Counted from the stretch's first letter, positions 9,529 through 19,252 are shown. The stretch is DNA of 64,000 nt from an uncultured Rhodospirillales bacterium (GCA_938092065.1 CALKND010000012.1:1-64000), one strand, 5' to 3'. Program-made: numbers and translations. The notes: generated by a model not told the origin, from the sequence alone.

Positions 9529-10890
9529 ATGACGTCCAGTTCCGAGGATACAGAAAAAACGAGTTCTAATGACCTGACGCCGCGCATAGGTGTTATAGGT
9601 GTGGGCGGCGGCGGCGGAAATGCCATAAACAACATGATACAGGCTGACCTTGACGGTGTAAATTTCCTAGCCGCCAATACGGATGCCCAAGCTCTGGAAA
9701 CCACACTTGCTTCACATTCTATACAGTTGGGGTTAAATCTCACTAGTGGCCTTGGGTCAGGAGCACAGGTCGCCATAGGGCGTGCCGCAGCAGAAGAATC
9801 TACTGATGACATCCGAAAATGGGTTTCGGAATTTGACCTTTTATTTATTGCTGCTGGCCTGGGTGGAGGTACTGGTACCGGAGCAGTCCCAATCATTGCC
9901 AAAATTGCACATGAGGAAAACACTTTAACCATTGCTGTCGTCACCTTACCTTTTGACTTTGAGGGTTCTCGGCGCATGAGCGCCGCTACAGAAGGGCTAA
10001 GAGAGCTTGAAAAGCTCGTCAATACCCTAATAATTCTACCCAACCAAAACCTGTTTGCTGTTGCCAATGCAACTACTACCCTTGCCAATGCCTTTACTTT
10101 AGCGGATGAAGTGCTACGTGATGCCATACGTGGCATTACGGACCTAATTACCCTACCCGGGATGATTAACTTAGACTTTGCCGATGTCAAAGCCGTCATC
10201 ACCAAGACAGGACGTGCTATGATGGGGACAGGCATTGCATCAGGCGCAAGCCGGGCCATCGATGCAGCAGAAGCTGCAATTGCCAACCCCCTGCTGGAGA
10301 CTGCTTCCATCAAAGGAGCGAAAGGTTTGCTGATTAGCATCACTGGTGGCCCCGACATGACCTTGTTCGAGATCGACGAGGCTGCAAACCGAATACGTGC
10401 CCAAGTCGGCAGTGATAGCCTTGTTATTTTTGGTAGTGCTTTTGATCCAACCCTAGAAGGAAACTTGCGAGTTTCCATTGTTGCCACAGGCCTAAGCGGA
10501 TCATCCCAACCGAACAATCTTGAATCAGCGGCAAAACTACATACTGAGCCTGAGCTTGAGCTGAAAGCAACGCCAGAGACAACTATGGAGGCACCAATTG
10601 CTCCCGCCTTGGAAGCAGTCAGAGAGGCAGTAATCAAACACGCCAACAAAGAGGCAGAACATGAAACTCGAGCTACTGTGGAAAGCCAACCAATCCCGGC
10701 CCCAACTCTGCCCCGGCCTGAAAATCCTCGACCACACATAACTTCTGAAGCTTCCATTCCAACACAAACCCCACAGGTCAAAGACACTAAGAGAGAGAGT
10801 ACTGAGCCCACGCCTTTCGATGGGCAGAAATCAACCGAGAGAAAGAAACCAAAACTTAGCTGGACAAAAAAAATATTTGGTTCGGACTAA
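9529..10890 (+). CDS. ftsZ: Cell division GTPase FtsZ (solitary, without the usual C-terminal peptide)
   Basis: The start is ATG 9529 with AAAAGG seven bases upstream. A TTG seven codons earlier is less likely. The 453-residue protein has the tubulin signature GGGTGTG (about residues 112-118), GVGGGGGNA at the N-terminal nucleotide loop, and the catalytic T7 loop NLDFADV. It should therefore bind and hydrolyse GTP and polymerise. A Pro/Glu-rich linker of about 120 residues follows. The tail is basic (KPKLSWTKKIFGSD) and lacks the D-x-PAFLRRQ-like peptide through which FtsZ binds FtsA, ZipA or FtsEX. The gene is not in a dcw cluster. It may be a second FtsZ or a divergent main one. Confidence 0.9.
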   Translation: MTSSSEDTEKTSSNDLTPRIGVIGVGGGGGNAINNMIQADLDGVNFLAANTDAQALETTLASHSIQLGLNLTSGLGSGAQVAIGRAAAEESTDDIRKWVSEFDLLFIAAGLGGGTGTGAVPIIAKIAHEENTLTIAVVTLPFDFEGSRRMSAATEGLRELEKLVNTLIILPNQNLFAVANATTTLANAFTLADEVLRDAIRGITDLITLPGMINLDFADVKAVITKTGRAMMGTGIASGASRAIDAAEAAIANPLLETASIKGAKGLLISITGGPDMTLFEIDEAANRIRAQVGSDSLVIFGSAFDPTLEGNLRVSIVATGLSGSSQPNNLESAAKLHTEPELELKATPETTMEAPIAPALEAVREAVIKHANKEAEHETRATVESQPIPAPTLPRPENPRPHITSEASIPTQTPQVKDTKRESTEPTPFDGQKSTERKKPKLSWTKKIFGSD

Positions 10891-10909
10891 AGCTTTTTCT
10901 ACTTAGTCC
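10884..10909 (+). terminator. Weak terminator-like hairpin at the end of ftsZ
   Basis: GGACTAA (10884-10890, overlapping the stop codon) pairs with TTAGTCC (10903-10909) across a 12-base loop and is followed by a T-rich stretch. Confidence 0.35.
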
Positions 10910-11091
10910 TTAAATTTTCTAGTGAGCTAACTCTAAAAACGGTACCCATGGTCGATGATCTTCAGCCTCAATATACAAAAAATTGGCGCGATAACCCGTT
11001 CTCGCGAGTACTAACATTTTGATGACATTAATCCGACCACATGCTGCGCCCAACAACGGTCTTATCCATAAACCATAATCAATTGGGAGTT

Positions 11092-11793
11092 TCAGGCAAA
11101 AAAACCAGAATAATATATTGTTAAGAGGCCTAGCCCTACGGAAAAGAAGCCAAGCACGGCACTCAATCCGCTGTAGGCCCAGGTCATGGAATTGGCCACG
11201 TAGCGCAGGGGAACGGAAATGACAATGCTCAGTAGCCCCATACCAGCAATAGACCCAAGGCCAAACAGCACAATATAGATGATTCTGGCAGAGACAGGCT
11301 CAACGCTCTGCATTATTAACAAGACCAATGCCGCTGAACCAGCCAAACCGTGCATCATGCCGACAACCAAGGCGCGTAATGACAGCTCCTTAGAATGCTC
11401 ATGGCCATGAGGTGAATAATCATGGTCCTTTTCGTTCTCATGAGAATGAGCATGGATGTGGTGTTTTTTGTCCTCGTGACCATGAACATGAAAGTGCATA
11501 CGCTTTTTGATCAAACGATAGATCACATCCGCGCCCAGCATTATCAGCATGACCCCAACCAAGGCTTCCAGCATTAGAGTGATATTATGTGGCAAAGTAT
11601 TATTAAGCACTACAATCACTGCACCAAAGACAAACAAAGTGAGTGTATGGCCCACGCCCCACATAACACCTAATGGAAGTGCCTGGCGCAAATTCTTAGC
11701 CCGCGTAGCAAGAACTGTAACGGCAGCAACGTGATCAGCCTCAAGCGCATGACGCATGCCAATCAGAAAACCAAGTAACAGGAAACTGCTCAT
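11092..11793 (-). CDS. NiCoT/RcnA-like nickel or cobalt transport membrane protein
   Basis: The 233-residue protein has about six membrane helices. Helix I carries GMRHALEADHVAAV, the H-x4-D-H signature of nickel/cobalt transporters of the NiCoT and UreH type. Helix II has GHTLTLF. A hydrophilic loop at about residues 97-136 holds more than a dozen His residues, which suggests metal buffering as in RcnA-like exporters. Direction of transport cannot be read from sequence. Cobalt import would fit the B12-dependent enzymes encoded here (class II RNR, QueG), but this is inference. It is monocistronic. Confidence 0.8.
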   Translation of the reverse strand: MSSFLLLGFLIGMRHALEADHVAAVTVLATRAKNLRQALPLGVMWGVGHTLTLFVFGAVIVVLNNTLPHNITLMLEALVGVMLIMLGADVIYRLIKKRMHFHVHGHEDKKHHIHAHSHENEKDHDYSPHGHEHSKELSLRALVVGMMHGLAGSAALVLLIMQSVEPVSARIIYIVLFGLGSIAGMGLLSIVISVPLRYVANSMTWAYSGLSAVLGFFSVGLGLLTIYYSGFFA

Positions 11794-12171
11794 TTAAGGG
11801 ATCAATTTCAAAGACAGAGGAACACAAGATCTCGATTCGATATCACAACTAGGCAGTCACCGCAATGTTCTCAAATAAACGCATTATTTTATAACCATAC
11901 CAGCCATAGCGTATATTAAATGCCCGTAAACTGTATATCATTCAGGTGTGCCTAGAACACCTAAAAACAAACAACAATCAAGTTAACCGCTTTTTTGATT
12001 ATTCGCTATAGCCTAAATAGGGGAAGCGATTAAGAAATCTACCAAAACGACCACAACAGATATAGATTGCTACAACAGTGATTACGCATGTTATCCATGA
12101 ATTGATATTAACTGCGTTGACTCATTAACAGTATTTGTTCTTCCCCACTACTTTCTATAAGTTTCCACCTT
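11794..12171. other. Intergenic gap between NiCoT-like gene and queA
   Basis: A divergent 378-base AT-rich spacer. It contains one small hairpin, AGGTGT/ACACCT (11944-11949 with 11957-11962), of unknown role. I found no cobalamin riboswitch B12 box and no open frame. Confidence 0.5.
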
Positions 12172-13206
12172 ATGAAAGTTAATGATTTTGATTTTGACCT
12201 GCCACAACACTTTATTGCCCAACGTCCTTCGTCCCCGCGCGACCATGCACGCCTGCTGATTGGCGATGGCTTAAACGATAAAACTATTGCTGATCTTCCC
12301 GCTTGCCTTGATAAAAATGATATTTTGGTCTTCAACGACACACAGGTAATTCCAGCCCGTCTACAAGGAAAACGTGACGAGGCTAGTGTGGAAGTAACCT
12401 TACACATGCGAGTCTCGCAAAACAGCTGGAAAGTTTTTGCCAAACCCGCAAAAAAACTGACCATCGGTAACACGGTCATATTCGCAGATGAGTTTTCTGC
12501 TAAGGTTAATGACAAAGGCAAAGGCGGTGAGGTAACGCTTACTTTTAATAAATCAGGTATTAACTTGATGGCGGCACTTGAGACCTACGGCGGCATGCCC
12601 CTTCCGCCATATATTAGACGTGAGGGATTAGCTGACGAACGAGACAAGAGAGATTACCAAACCCTTTTTGCTGAAAAAAAAGGTGCCGTAGCTGCTCCGA
12701 CAGCAGGACTGCATTTCACACAAAATACGATGGCTGCCCTAGCAAAAAGAGGAATCAAACACATTTCTCTAACATTACACGTCGGCGCAGGAACTTTTCT
12801 ACCAGTTAAAGTCGATGACACAAACGATCATGTTATGCACGCCGAGTGGGGAGAAATTACGGCTGAGGCTGCCCTAACCATTAATGCAGCTAAGGCTGCC
12901 GGTGGACGTGTTGTTGCCATTGGCACAACTTCATTGCGGCTGCTCGAGACAGCCACAGATGAGGGCGGCACCCTACATGCCCACAAAGGTGAAACAGATA
13001 TATTCATCACACCAGGCTATCAATTTCGTATGGTTGATATCTTATTGACCAACTTCCATTTACCACGTTCAACCTTGTTCATGCTTGTGTGCGCTTTTGC
13101 CGGCTCCTCCCAAATGAAAGAAATTTATGACACAGCCATGGAACGAGGCTACCGTTTCTATTCTTATGGGGATGCCACTTTATTACAAAAGAAAGGCCTT
13201 ACGTGA
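12172..13206 (+). CDS. queA: S-adenosylmethionine:tRNA ribosyltransferase-isomerase
   Basis: A 344-residue enzyme that moves the ribosyl part of AdoMet onto preQ1 in tRNA to make epoxyqueuosine. Family landmarks are [22 protein letters not shown] at the N-terminus, [30 protein letters not shown] and the C-terminal [14 protein letters not shown]. Length is normal. Its stop overlaps the GTG start of tgt by four bases, so the two are coupled. It is the first gene of the queuosine block. Confidence 0.97.
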   Translation: MKVNDFDFDLPQHFIAQRPSSPRDHARLLIGDGLNDKTIADLPACLDKNDILVFNDTQVIPARLQGKRDEASVEVTLHMRVSQNSWKVFAKPAKKLTIGNTVIFADEFSAKVNDKGKGGEVTLTFNKSGINLMAALETYGGMPLPPYIRREGLADERDKRDYQTLFAEKKGAVAAPTAGLHFTQNTMAALAKRGIKHISLTLHVGAGTFLPVKVDDTNDHVMHAEWGEITAEAALTINAAKAAGGRVVAIGTTSLRLLETATDEGGTLHAHKGETDIFITPGYQFRMVDILLTNFHLPRSTLFMLVCAFAGSSQMKEIYDTAMERGYRFYSYGDATLLQKKGLT

Positions 13207-14324
13207 GCGACTTTAAGGTTTTTAAAAGAGATGGTAAGGCGCGCTTGGGTCGCGTTAAGACCGCCCACGGTGATTTCGACACGCCAGCCTTCATGCCCGT
13301 TGGCACGGCAGCTGCGGTTAAGGCAATGCAGCCAGAATCCGTTGCCAAAACAGGGGCCCAAATCATATTGGCCAACACCTATCACTTGATGCTGCGACCA
13401 AGTGCTGAGCGTATCAAAATGCTGGGCGGCCTTCACACCTTCATGAACTGGCAAGGCCCTATCTTAACAGACTCGGGTGGTTTTCAGGTTATGTCTTTAT
13501 CCAGTCTTCGTAAGATGACGGAAAAAGGTGTTACTTTTCAATCCCACATTGATGGCTCTAAACACGAGCTGACGCCAGAGCGCTCCATGAATATTCAACA
13601 CATGCTAGACGCAGATATCACCATGGCTTTTGATGAATGCACAGCGTTCCCAGCAACCCTTGAGGAGGCCAACGTATCGATGCACCTATCAATGCGCTGG
13701 GCAGAGCGCTCGAAAGACGCCTTTATAGAACGCGATGGATATAGCCTCTTCGGTATCGTTCAAGGTGGTATCTATCGAGATCTTCGCGAGCAATCGGCAA
13801 ATACCCTTAAAAATATTGGCTTTGATGGTTACGCCATAGGCGGCCTTGCTGTTGGGGAGGGGCAGAAAATGATGTTTGATGTTCTCAACTATGCCCCCAG
13901 TTTTTTGCCCGATGATAAACCACGTTACTTGATGGGTGTTGGCAAGCCGGATGATCTGGTTGGCGCGGTCCTGCGTGGGGTTGATATGTTTGACTGCGTT
14001 CTCCCAACAAGATCTGGGCGCACCTCACAGGCCTTCACCCGCCGGGGAACAGTTAATTTGAGAAACGCCCGTCACGCTGATGATCCACGTCCTCTAGAGG
14101 ATGACTGCTCCTGTCCAGCCTGCAAGGATTATAGCCGCGCTTATTTGCATCATTTAGTCAAAATCGGGGAAATACTTGGCGCAATGCTTTTGACTTGGCA
14201 TAATCTGCACTATTATCAAGAATTGATGGCCGGATTGCGCAAGGCCATTGACGAGGGTCAATTGCAGGCTTTTGCTGCCGATTTTAAAAAATGGCAAAAT
14301 GAAGGTGATATTGAAAAAATTTAG
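13203..14324 (+). CDS. tgt: Queuine/preQ1 tRNA-guanine transglycosylase
   Basis: A 373-residue enzyme that swaps guanine 34 in GUN-anticodon tRNAs (Asp, Asn, His, Tyr) for preQ1. The general acid/base Asp is in [11 protein letters not shown] and the nucleophile Asp in [14 protein letters not shown]. The zinc site is CSCPAC plus His in LTWHNLHYY. The start is GTG, overlapping the queA stop, and this fits the conserved N-terminal [15 protein letters not shown]. Length is normal for bacterial TGT. Confidence 0.97.
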   Translation: MSDFKVFKRDGKARLGRVKTAHGDFDTPAFMPVGTAAAVKAMQPESVAKTGAQIILANTYHLMLRPSAERIKMLGGLHTFMNWQGPILTDSGGFQVMSLSSLRKMTEKGVTFQSHIDGSKHELTPERSMNIQHMLDADITMAFDECTAFPATLEEANVSMHLSMRWAERSKDAFIERDGYSLFGIVQGGIYRDLREQSANTLKNIGFDGYAIGGLAVGEGQKMMFDVLNYAPSFLPDDKPRYLMGVGKPDDLVGAVLRGVDMFDCVLPTRSGRTSQAFTRRGTVNLRNARHADDPRPLEDDCSCPACKDYSRAYLHHLVKIGEILGAMLLTWHNLHYYQELMAGLRKAIDEGQLQAFAADFKKWQNEGDIEKI

Positions 14325-14437
14325 CACAACCAAACCCATGCGAAAATAGATTAGTTGCCTTAATACTCAGCGAATGGTCAAATTACATTAAATTAAATAA
14401 CTACAATTTATCACGAATTGATCTTAAGGATCTCCTT

Positions 14438-14902
14438 ATGGCAGACAATGTATATGGCAACCTGACTCAGTTGGGCGGTAGCGATCAAGCTGCAGCCTCA
14501 CCCGAAAAGGCTGCACTGGAAACTGTACCTAACCCGCAAGCGGATGAAGATTATCTCGTTCGTTTTAGTTGCCCAGAATTTACGTCCGTGTGCCCAGTCA
14601 CCGGTCAGCCAGACTTTGCTCATTTGGTTATCGACTACGCACCTGACGCACAGCTTATTGAAAGCAAGTCTTTGAAGCTTTATTTGGCCGCCTTTCGTAA
14701 TCACGGGGCATTTCACGAAGACTGCACTCTCGCAATCGCAAAAAAAATAACAACGGCGGCGAAACCCAAATGGCTTCGCATCGGGGGTTACTGGTACCCG
14801 CGTGGTGGGATTCCAATCGACGTATTTTATCAAACAGGTATTGTCCCTAAGGGTCTTTGGGTTCCTGATCAAGGTGTGCCCGGCTATAGAGGACGAGGAT
14901 AA
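14438..14902 (+). CDS. queF: NADPH-dependent 7-cyano-7-deazaguanine (preQ0) reductase
   Basis: A 154-residue short-form (YkvM-like) QueF, which reduces the nitrile of preQ0 to the amine of preQ1. The catalytic Cys is in [12 protein letters not shown] and the conserved Asp is in the same motif. The QueF motif [21 protein letters not shown] follows (Glu at its start and Glu near its end bind substrate). An AAGGA precedes the ATG. It follows tgt after 113 bases and may share its promoter. I looked for a preQ1 riboswitch in front and did not see one. Confidence 0.96.
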   Translation: MADNVYGNLTQLGGSDQAAASPEKAALETVPNPQADEDYLVRFSCPEFTSVCPVTGQPDFAHLVIDYAPDAQLIESKSLKLYLAAFRNHGAFHEDCTLAIAKKITTAAKPKWLRIGGYWYPRGGIPIDVFYQTGIVPKGLWVPDQGVPGYRGRG

Positions 14903-15014
14903 TTAGCAACTGGAATGCATATGCAGCCTGCCGAGATACGGTTCAGGCTTTGCCAGAAATGATTGAATGGTCAGATGCAACCGAGCCTTGAACCATGCAG
15001 TAAAAAAACATCAA

Positions 15015-15500
15015 CTAGGTGCTTGCGTTTTCGCGCCTTCGAATCATCCACCAAATAATAAATGCTCCAGCAACCTTGGATGCTGTCATGGCAGCAACAC
15101 CAACAGGGCTTAGCAAGCTGAGCAGACCCAGAAAAATGGCACTGTCAACAGGTGCTCCAAGCAGGCTAGAAAACAAAACTCGCTGTGACAAGGGCCGCTT
15201 GGTGTAAGTGTAAACAGCCCAGTCGACCAATTCACTAAATAAAAATGCCACTGCACTTGCTGTAGCAACAAAAGGATTTGCCATAAAATAACTTATTGCC
15301 ACACCAACCAACATGGCTAGTAGAACCTTATGGCCAACCTCGCGCTGGGCAAAATCACGGGCAATGAATACAAAACCCACTAACAAGGCCACAGGAGGCC
15401 ACATAGTGCCATCAGGTAGCTTAACGAGTGGAATTACAGTAAAAGCGTAATTTACTGCAACAATCAAGACAACGTAAATAGTAAGAAATTTATAACGCAT
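15015..15500 (-). CDS. yhhQ: Queuosine precursor transporter, YhhQ/VUT family
   Basis: A 161-residue protein of about five or six membrane helices (VVLIVAVNYAFTVIPLV at the N-terminus, then FIARDFAQREVGHKVLLAMLVG). The RDF-Q-E segment and the later SELVDWAVYTYTK are typical of the VUT/YhhQ family. Members import preQ0 or preQ1. Its position between queF and queG, on the opposite strand, supports a role in queuosine precursor uptake. Confidence 0.88.
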   Translation of the reverse strand: MRYKFLTIYVVLIVAVNYAFTVIPLVKLPDGTMWPPVALLVGFVFIARDFAQREVGHKVLLAMLVGVAISYFMANPFVATASAVAFLFSELVDWAVYTYTKRPLSQRVLFSSLLGAPVDSAIFLGLLSLLSPVGVAAMTASKVAGAFIIWWMIRRRENAST

Positions 15501-15581
15501 TTAAATTCATTTCCAATTACAACGTGCTAATTTTATCAGGCTAGATATCACAAGTAGTATAGATTTGGCGAGTATCGAGTT

Positions 15582-16616
15582 ATGGAACTGAAAAAAATAA
15601 TAAAAGACAAGGCCCTTGAAGTCGGGTTTGACGTTGTTGGCTTCGCCGATGCGACGACTGACAAGCGTCTTAAAACTAATTTAAGTCAGTACCTTAGCGA
15701 GGGCCGTCAAGGTAATATGGACTGGATGGCAAAGAACACGGATCGTCGCACATCCCCCCGTGAACTGTGGCCCCAAGTTAACTCAGTCATTGTGCTGGGA
15801 CTTAACTATGGCCCTGCGGCACCTCCGGCCCAAGCACTTAAGCGTGCGGACAGGGGCAACATTAGCGTCTATGCCCACGGCAAAGACTATCATGACTTAG
15901 TGAAACAACGGCTGAAGAAGGTCGGCCGCTGGCTAGTTGAAACCCACAGCTGCGAGATCAAGGTTTTTGTGGATACAGCCCCAGTGATGGAAAAGCCTCT
16001 TGCACAAAAGGCTGGGTTAGGGTGGCAGGGCAAACACACCAATCTCGTTTCTCCTCATTTAGGCTCTTGGTTGTTTTTAGGGGAAATATATACAACACTC
16101 AATCTGTCTCCTGACACACCGAGTGTGGATCAATGCGGCACCTGCCGCGCCTGTCTTGATGCTTGCCCAACTGGTGCTCTGAATGTACCCTATCAGATAG
16201 ACCCACGGCGCTGCATATCCTATTTAACCATTGAGCACAAAGATACCATTCCTGAAGACCTAGCTATTGCAATGGGCAATCACATTTACGGTTGTGATGA
16301 TTGTCTAGATGCTTGTCCGTGGAATAAGTTCTCAGTCATTAGCGATGAAGAATCCTTCCTGCCCCGGGCCGAACTTAGTGCGCCCCGGCTTGCAGACTTG
16401 TCAATGCTTGACGATGCAGACTTTAGGCAGGTTTTCTCAGGATCACCAATCAAACGTACAGGCCGAGAGCGCTTTATCAGAAACGTCATTATCGCTATCG
16501 CCAACAGTGGAGATAAAAGTCTTATGGGAGTGCTTAGTGCACGATTGAAAGATACAAGCGCTATTGTAAGTGGAGCTGCCCGGTGGGCTATGGGTAGACT
16601 TCAGCAAAAACTCTAA
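15582..16616 (+). CDS. queG: Epoxyqueuosine reductase
   Basis: A 344-residue cobalamin- and Fe-S-dependent enzyme that reduces epoxyqueuosine to queuosine, the last step. Two 4Fe-4S motifs are visible: CGTCRACLDACP (about residues 186-197) and CDDCLDACPWNK (about 239-250). The N-terminal cobalamin-binding domain includes the conserved GNMDWMAKNTDRRTSP. A C-terminal HEAT-like piece is retained. It is the fifth queuosine gene here, and its B12 dependence matches the B12-dependent RNR in the same window. Confidence 0.95.
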   Translation: MELKKIIKDKALEVGFDVVGFADATTDKRLKTNLSQYLSEGRQGNMDWMAKNTDRRTSPRELWPQVNSVIVLGLNYGPAAPPAQALKRADRGNISVYAHGKDYHDLVKQRLKKVGRWLVETHSCEIKVFVDTAPVMEKPLAQKAGLGWQGKHTNLVSPHLGSWLFLGEIYTTLNLSPDTPSVDQCGTCRACLDACPTGALNVPYQIDPRRCISYLTIEHKDTIPEDLAIAMGNHIYGCDDCLDACPWNKFSVISDEESFLPRAELSAPRLADLSMLDDADFRQVFSGSPIKRTGRERFIRNVIIAIANSGDKSLMGVLSARLKDTSAIVSGAARWAMGRLQQKL

Positions 16617-16793
16617 AAAATCTTGATTGTATTTTCAATGAGACAAGTGATGAACTTTGATGGAAATGGGAAAAGATTTTAATATAATATTTTATTTATC
16701 AGAAAACTATCAGGCGTCCATACTCACTAATAGACTTGGCATGCAATCTCAACATAAGCTTTGTCAAACAAGAAAGGTATTAGAGAGAGCCCC

Positions 16794-17606
16794 ATGTTTA
16801 TACGACTTATTACTGCTGTTGTTCTCATCACTTGCGCCTCATTGGAACAAACTACCGTCGAAGCAGCAGCAACCGCCAAAAAACCTGGCACCGTATTCCA
16901 GGATTGTGACGTATGCCCAAAAATGACTGTAATTCAAGCTGGATCATATATAATGGGGAGCGATGGTCGCCACAAAATTGAGCGTCCGGCTCATAAAGTC
17001 ACAATCACTAAACCTTTTGCAATGGGTATTTATGAAGTGACCTTCGATGAGTGGCAGGCATGTTTCATCGATAGCGGGTGCGCGCGCGTCCCTGATGATC
17101 ATAAATGGGGCAAGGGCCGTCGTCCGGTAATGAATATCACTTGGTTCGAAACCCAGTCATATCTTAAATGGCTTAGCAAAAAAACTGGATACACCTATCG
17201 ATTGCCAACGGAAGCAGAATGGGAATTTGCGGCTCGCGGTGGCACCACGACAGAATTCTGGTGGGGTGACGAGGTTGGAGAAAATTTGGCCAACTGTCGT
17301 GATTGCAAAAGCAAGTGGAGTAAGAAAGGATCTGCTCCCGTAGGATCATTTTCCCCAAACCCTTATGGTCTTTACGATGTTCATGGCAACGAGTGGGAAT
17401 GGCTTCAGGATTGTTGGAACCCCTCCCATGAAGGTGCCCCAAGCGATGGATCTCCGCGCTTAGATGGAAATTGCCAACTACGCGTCATTCGCTCAGGTTC
17501 ATGGTATTATTTTTCAAAAAATATTCGCTCTGCCTGGCGCTTTAAAAATGATGCACGTGTCAAGAGTTATGGCATTGGTATGCGCGTACTGCGTGAGTTG
17601 CCTTAA
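16794..17606 (+). CDS. Exported FGE/SUMF1-fold protein without catalytic cysteines
   Basis: From ATG 16794 the protein has 270 residues, with a signal peptide of about 25 residues. The rest is a formylglycine-generating-enzyme-like fold: IQAGSYIMGSD, YEVTFDEWQAC, RLPTEAEWEFAARGG, GLYDVHGNEWEW and the terminal GMRVLREL. True FGE has a Cys pair in the segment after RGGSW. Here the matching RSGSWYYFSKNIRSAWR has none, so sulfatase activation is unlikely. Such domains serve many roles in exported proteins. No sulfatase gene lies nearby. The spacing from queG is ~180 bases. Confidence 0.8.
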   Translation: MFIRLITAVVLITCASLEQTTVEAAATAKKPGTVFQDCDVCPKMTVIQAGSYIMGSDGRHKIERPAHKVTITKPFAMGIYEVTFDEWQACFIDSGCARVPDDHKWGKGRRPVMNITWFETQSYLKWLSKKTGYTYRLPTEAEWEFAARGGTTTEFWWGDEVGENLANCRDCKSKWSKKGSAPVGSFSPNPYGLYDVHGNEWEWLQDCWNPSHEGAPSDGSPRLDGNCQLRVIRSGSWYYFSKNIRSAWRFKNDARVKSYGIGMRVLRELP

Positions 17607-17651
17607 TCAAGAGCTACTCGTTAATTCTATCTTTTAACTAATTACGAAGTA

Positions 17652-18422
17652 TTAAAAATCATCCTTACGACGGCGGATTTCAGCAAAAGCTGAAACTGCA
17701 TCCTGACCGACCAGCCCGGCAGCGCACAATAAGTCTTGATTATCTGCACGCAGAAATGGATTAACTCGCTTTTCCTCACCTAGACTTGACGGTACGGTCG
17801 GTTCGCCATTTTTACGGAGTCGGAATACTTCGTCTGCACGACGTTTTAAGTCATCATTTTTAGGCTCAATAGTAAGGGCAAAGTTAGCATTTGCACTAGT
17901 GTATTCGTGGGCACAGTAAACATTCGTCTCATCAGGCAGGTTGCGCAACTTCAATAAGGAATTCCACATCTGTGCAGCCGAACCTTCAAATAAGCGGCCA
18001 CAGCCCAGCGAGAACAAAGTGTCACCAGAAAATAAAGTAAAATCGTCTTTAAACCAGTAGGCGAGATGACCGTTGGTATGGCCGGATACGTCAAACACTT
18101 GTGCTTGATGATTACCAATTGAAATCTGGTCTCCCTCACCAACTTGCACGTCAATACCGGGAATTCTCGATGCATCCGCCTCTGCGCCAACAATAGAGCA
18201 ACCTGTCGCCCGCTTCAGCTCCAAATTTCCACCCGTATGATCATTATGGTGATGGGTATTTAAAATATGGCTCAAGGTCCAGCCTTTTATGGCAAGTACA
18301 TCCAAAACTGGGGCTGCGACAGCTGGATCAACCGCAGCGCACTCTCCACTTTTAAAATCATAAACTAGGTATATAAAATTATCCTTGAGGACGGGGATTT
18401 GATGGATGACTAGATCAGACAT
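17652..18422 (-). CDS. gloB: Hydroxyacylglutathione hydrolase (glyoxalase II)
   Basis: A 256-residue metallo-beta-lactamase-fold enzyme that hydrolyses S-lactoylglutathione. Metal ligands are visible in NTHHHNDHTGG, DVSGHTNGHLAYW and SGDTLFSLGCGR, and a further His in YCAHEYTSAN. The C-terminal glutathione-binding region (KRVNPFLRAD) is typical. It is divergent from the methyltransferase gene, an order common in Rhodospirillales. Confidence 0.95.
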   Translation of the reverse strand: MSDLVIHQIPVLKDNFIYLVYDFKSGECAAVDPAVAAPVLDVLAIKGWTLSHILNTHHHNDHTGGNLELKRATGCSIVGAEADASRIPGIDVQVGEGDQISIGNHQAQVFDVSGHTNGHLAYWFKDDFTLFSGDTLFSLGCGRLFEGSAAQMWNSLLKLRNLPDETNVYCAHEYTSANANFALTIEPKNDDLKRRADEVFRLRKNGEPTVPSSLGEEKRVNPFLRADNQDLLCAAGLVGQDAVSAFAEIRRRKDDF

Positions 18423-18514
18423 ATGAGCTCCGTGTTTTGAATAAGTTTAACTTAGCATCAAATGGTACGAATAGCATCCATTGATCATCTGGGCATTTCA
18501 ACTAGAATATATGC

Positions 18515-19252
18515 ATGTGGACAGATGCTATTGATTCAAGAAACTTCTACGCCAGTGCCCTAGGTGCCGTTGCACGGCGTATGATTCAACGGCGAATCCG
18601 CACTATATGGCCTAACGTTAGTGGCATGGAAGTGCTCGGTCTTGGTTTCGCAACGCCTTATCTTAGCCCCTTTCACGGGGAGGCTTCCCATACCTTAGCT
18701 GCGATGCCCGCGGCACAAGGCGCACTTCATTGGCCCACAGACGGTGATGGCTTGACAACCTTAGTTGATGAAACTGATTTGCCATTTGCTGATGTATCAA
18801 TAAGCCGTGTATTACTTGTTCACGCCCTTGAAAGCACAGATAATGTCAGGCCCATGTTGCGAGAGGTGTGGCGTGTACTCGCCAGTGGTGGACGAATGAT
18901 TATAGTCGTCCCTAATCGTCAGGGCCTATGGGCACGTTTTGAGTCAACACCCTTTGGCCGCGGCCTACCATATTCATCAAGGCAGATCTCCACTGTTTTA
19001 CGCGAAAATTTATTCACTCCGTATCAGAGTGTAAAAGCATTATTTGTTCCACCCACCCGTTCACGAATGATGCTATCGTCGGCTTTAGCTTTAGAAGAAA
19101 TTGGCCTTCGCTGGTTTCCTGCCTTTGCAGGCGTCACCATCATTGAGGCAACAAAACAGATATATGCGGGACACACTCAAGCCAGGCACAAAAGTTCAAT
19201 CATCCACTTGCCCCAACGTGGTACAAGGGCGCCAACTCGGGAGAGGATCTAA
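18515..19252 (+). CDS. Class I SAM-dependent methyltransferase-like protein
   Basis: A 245-residue protein of the methyltransferase fold. The motif I position reads EVLGLGFATPYL rather than the usual D-x-G-x-G-x-G, so cofactor binding may be altered. The post-II segment LPFADVSISRVLLVHALE and motif REVWRVLASGGRMIIVVPNR are clear. It lies head-to-head with gloB and its stop is interleaved with that of metW (CTAA shared on both strands). The substrate is unknown. This family is widespread next to gloB in alphaproteobacteria. Confidence 0.75.
   Translation: MWTDAIDSRNFYASALGAVARRMIQRRIRTIWPNVSGMEVLGLGFATPYLSPFHGEASHTLAAMPAAQGALHWPTDGDGLTTLVDETDLPFADVSISRVLLVHALESTDNVRPMLREVWRVLASGGRMIIVVPNRQGLWARFESTPFGRGLPYSSRQISTVLRENLFTPYQSVKALFVPPTRSRMMLSSALALEEIGLRWFPAFAGVTIIEATKQIYAGHTQARHKSSIIHLPQRGTRAPTRERI

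Noticed and set aside
9522-10811. 429-codon open frame on the minus strand opposite ftsZ
   Set aside because: It is an antisense shadow of a clearly coding FtsZ, is Ser/Ala/Arg-rich without any domain, and has no ribosome site.
10949-11023. 24-codon open frame between ftsZ and the NiCoT-like gene
   Set aside because: No ribosome site, no similarity and length easily due to chance.
14325-14437. Possible preQ1 riboswitch before queF or yhhQ
   Set aside because: No match to the preQ1-I or II loop sequences in either leader (also checked 15501-15581).
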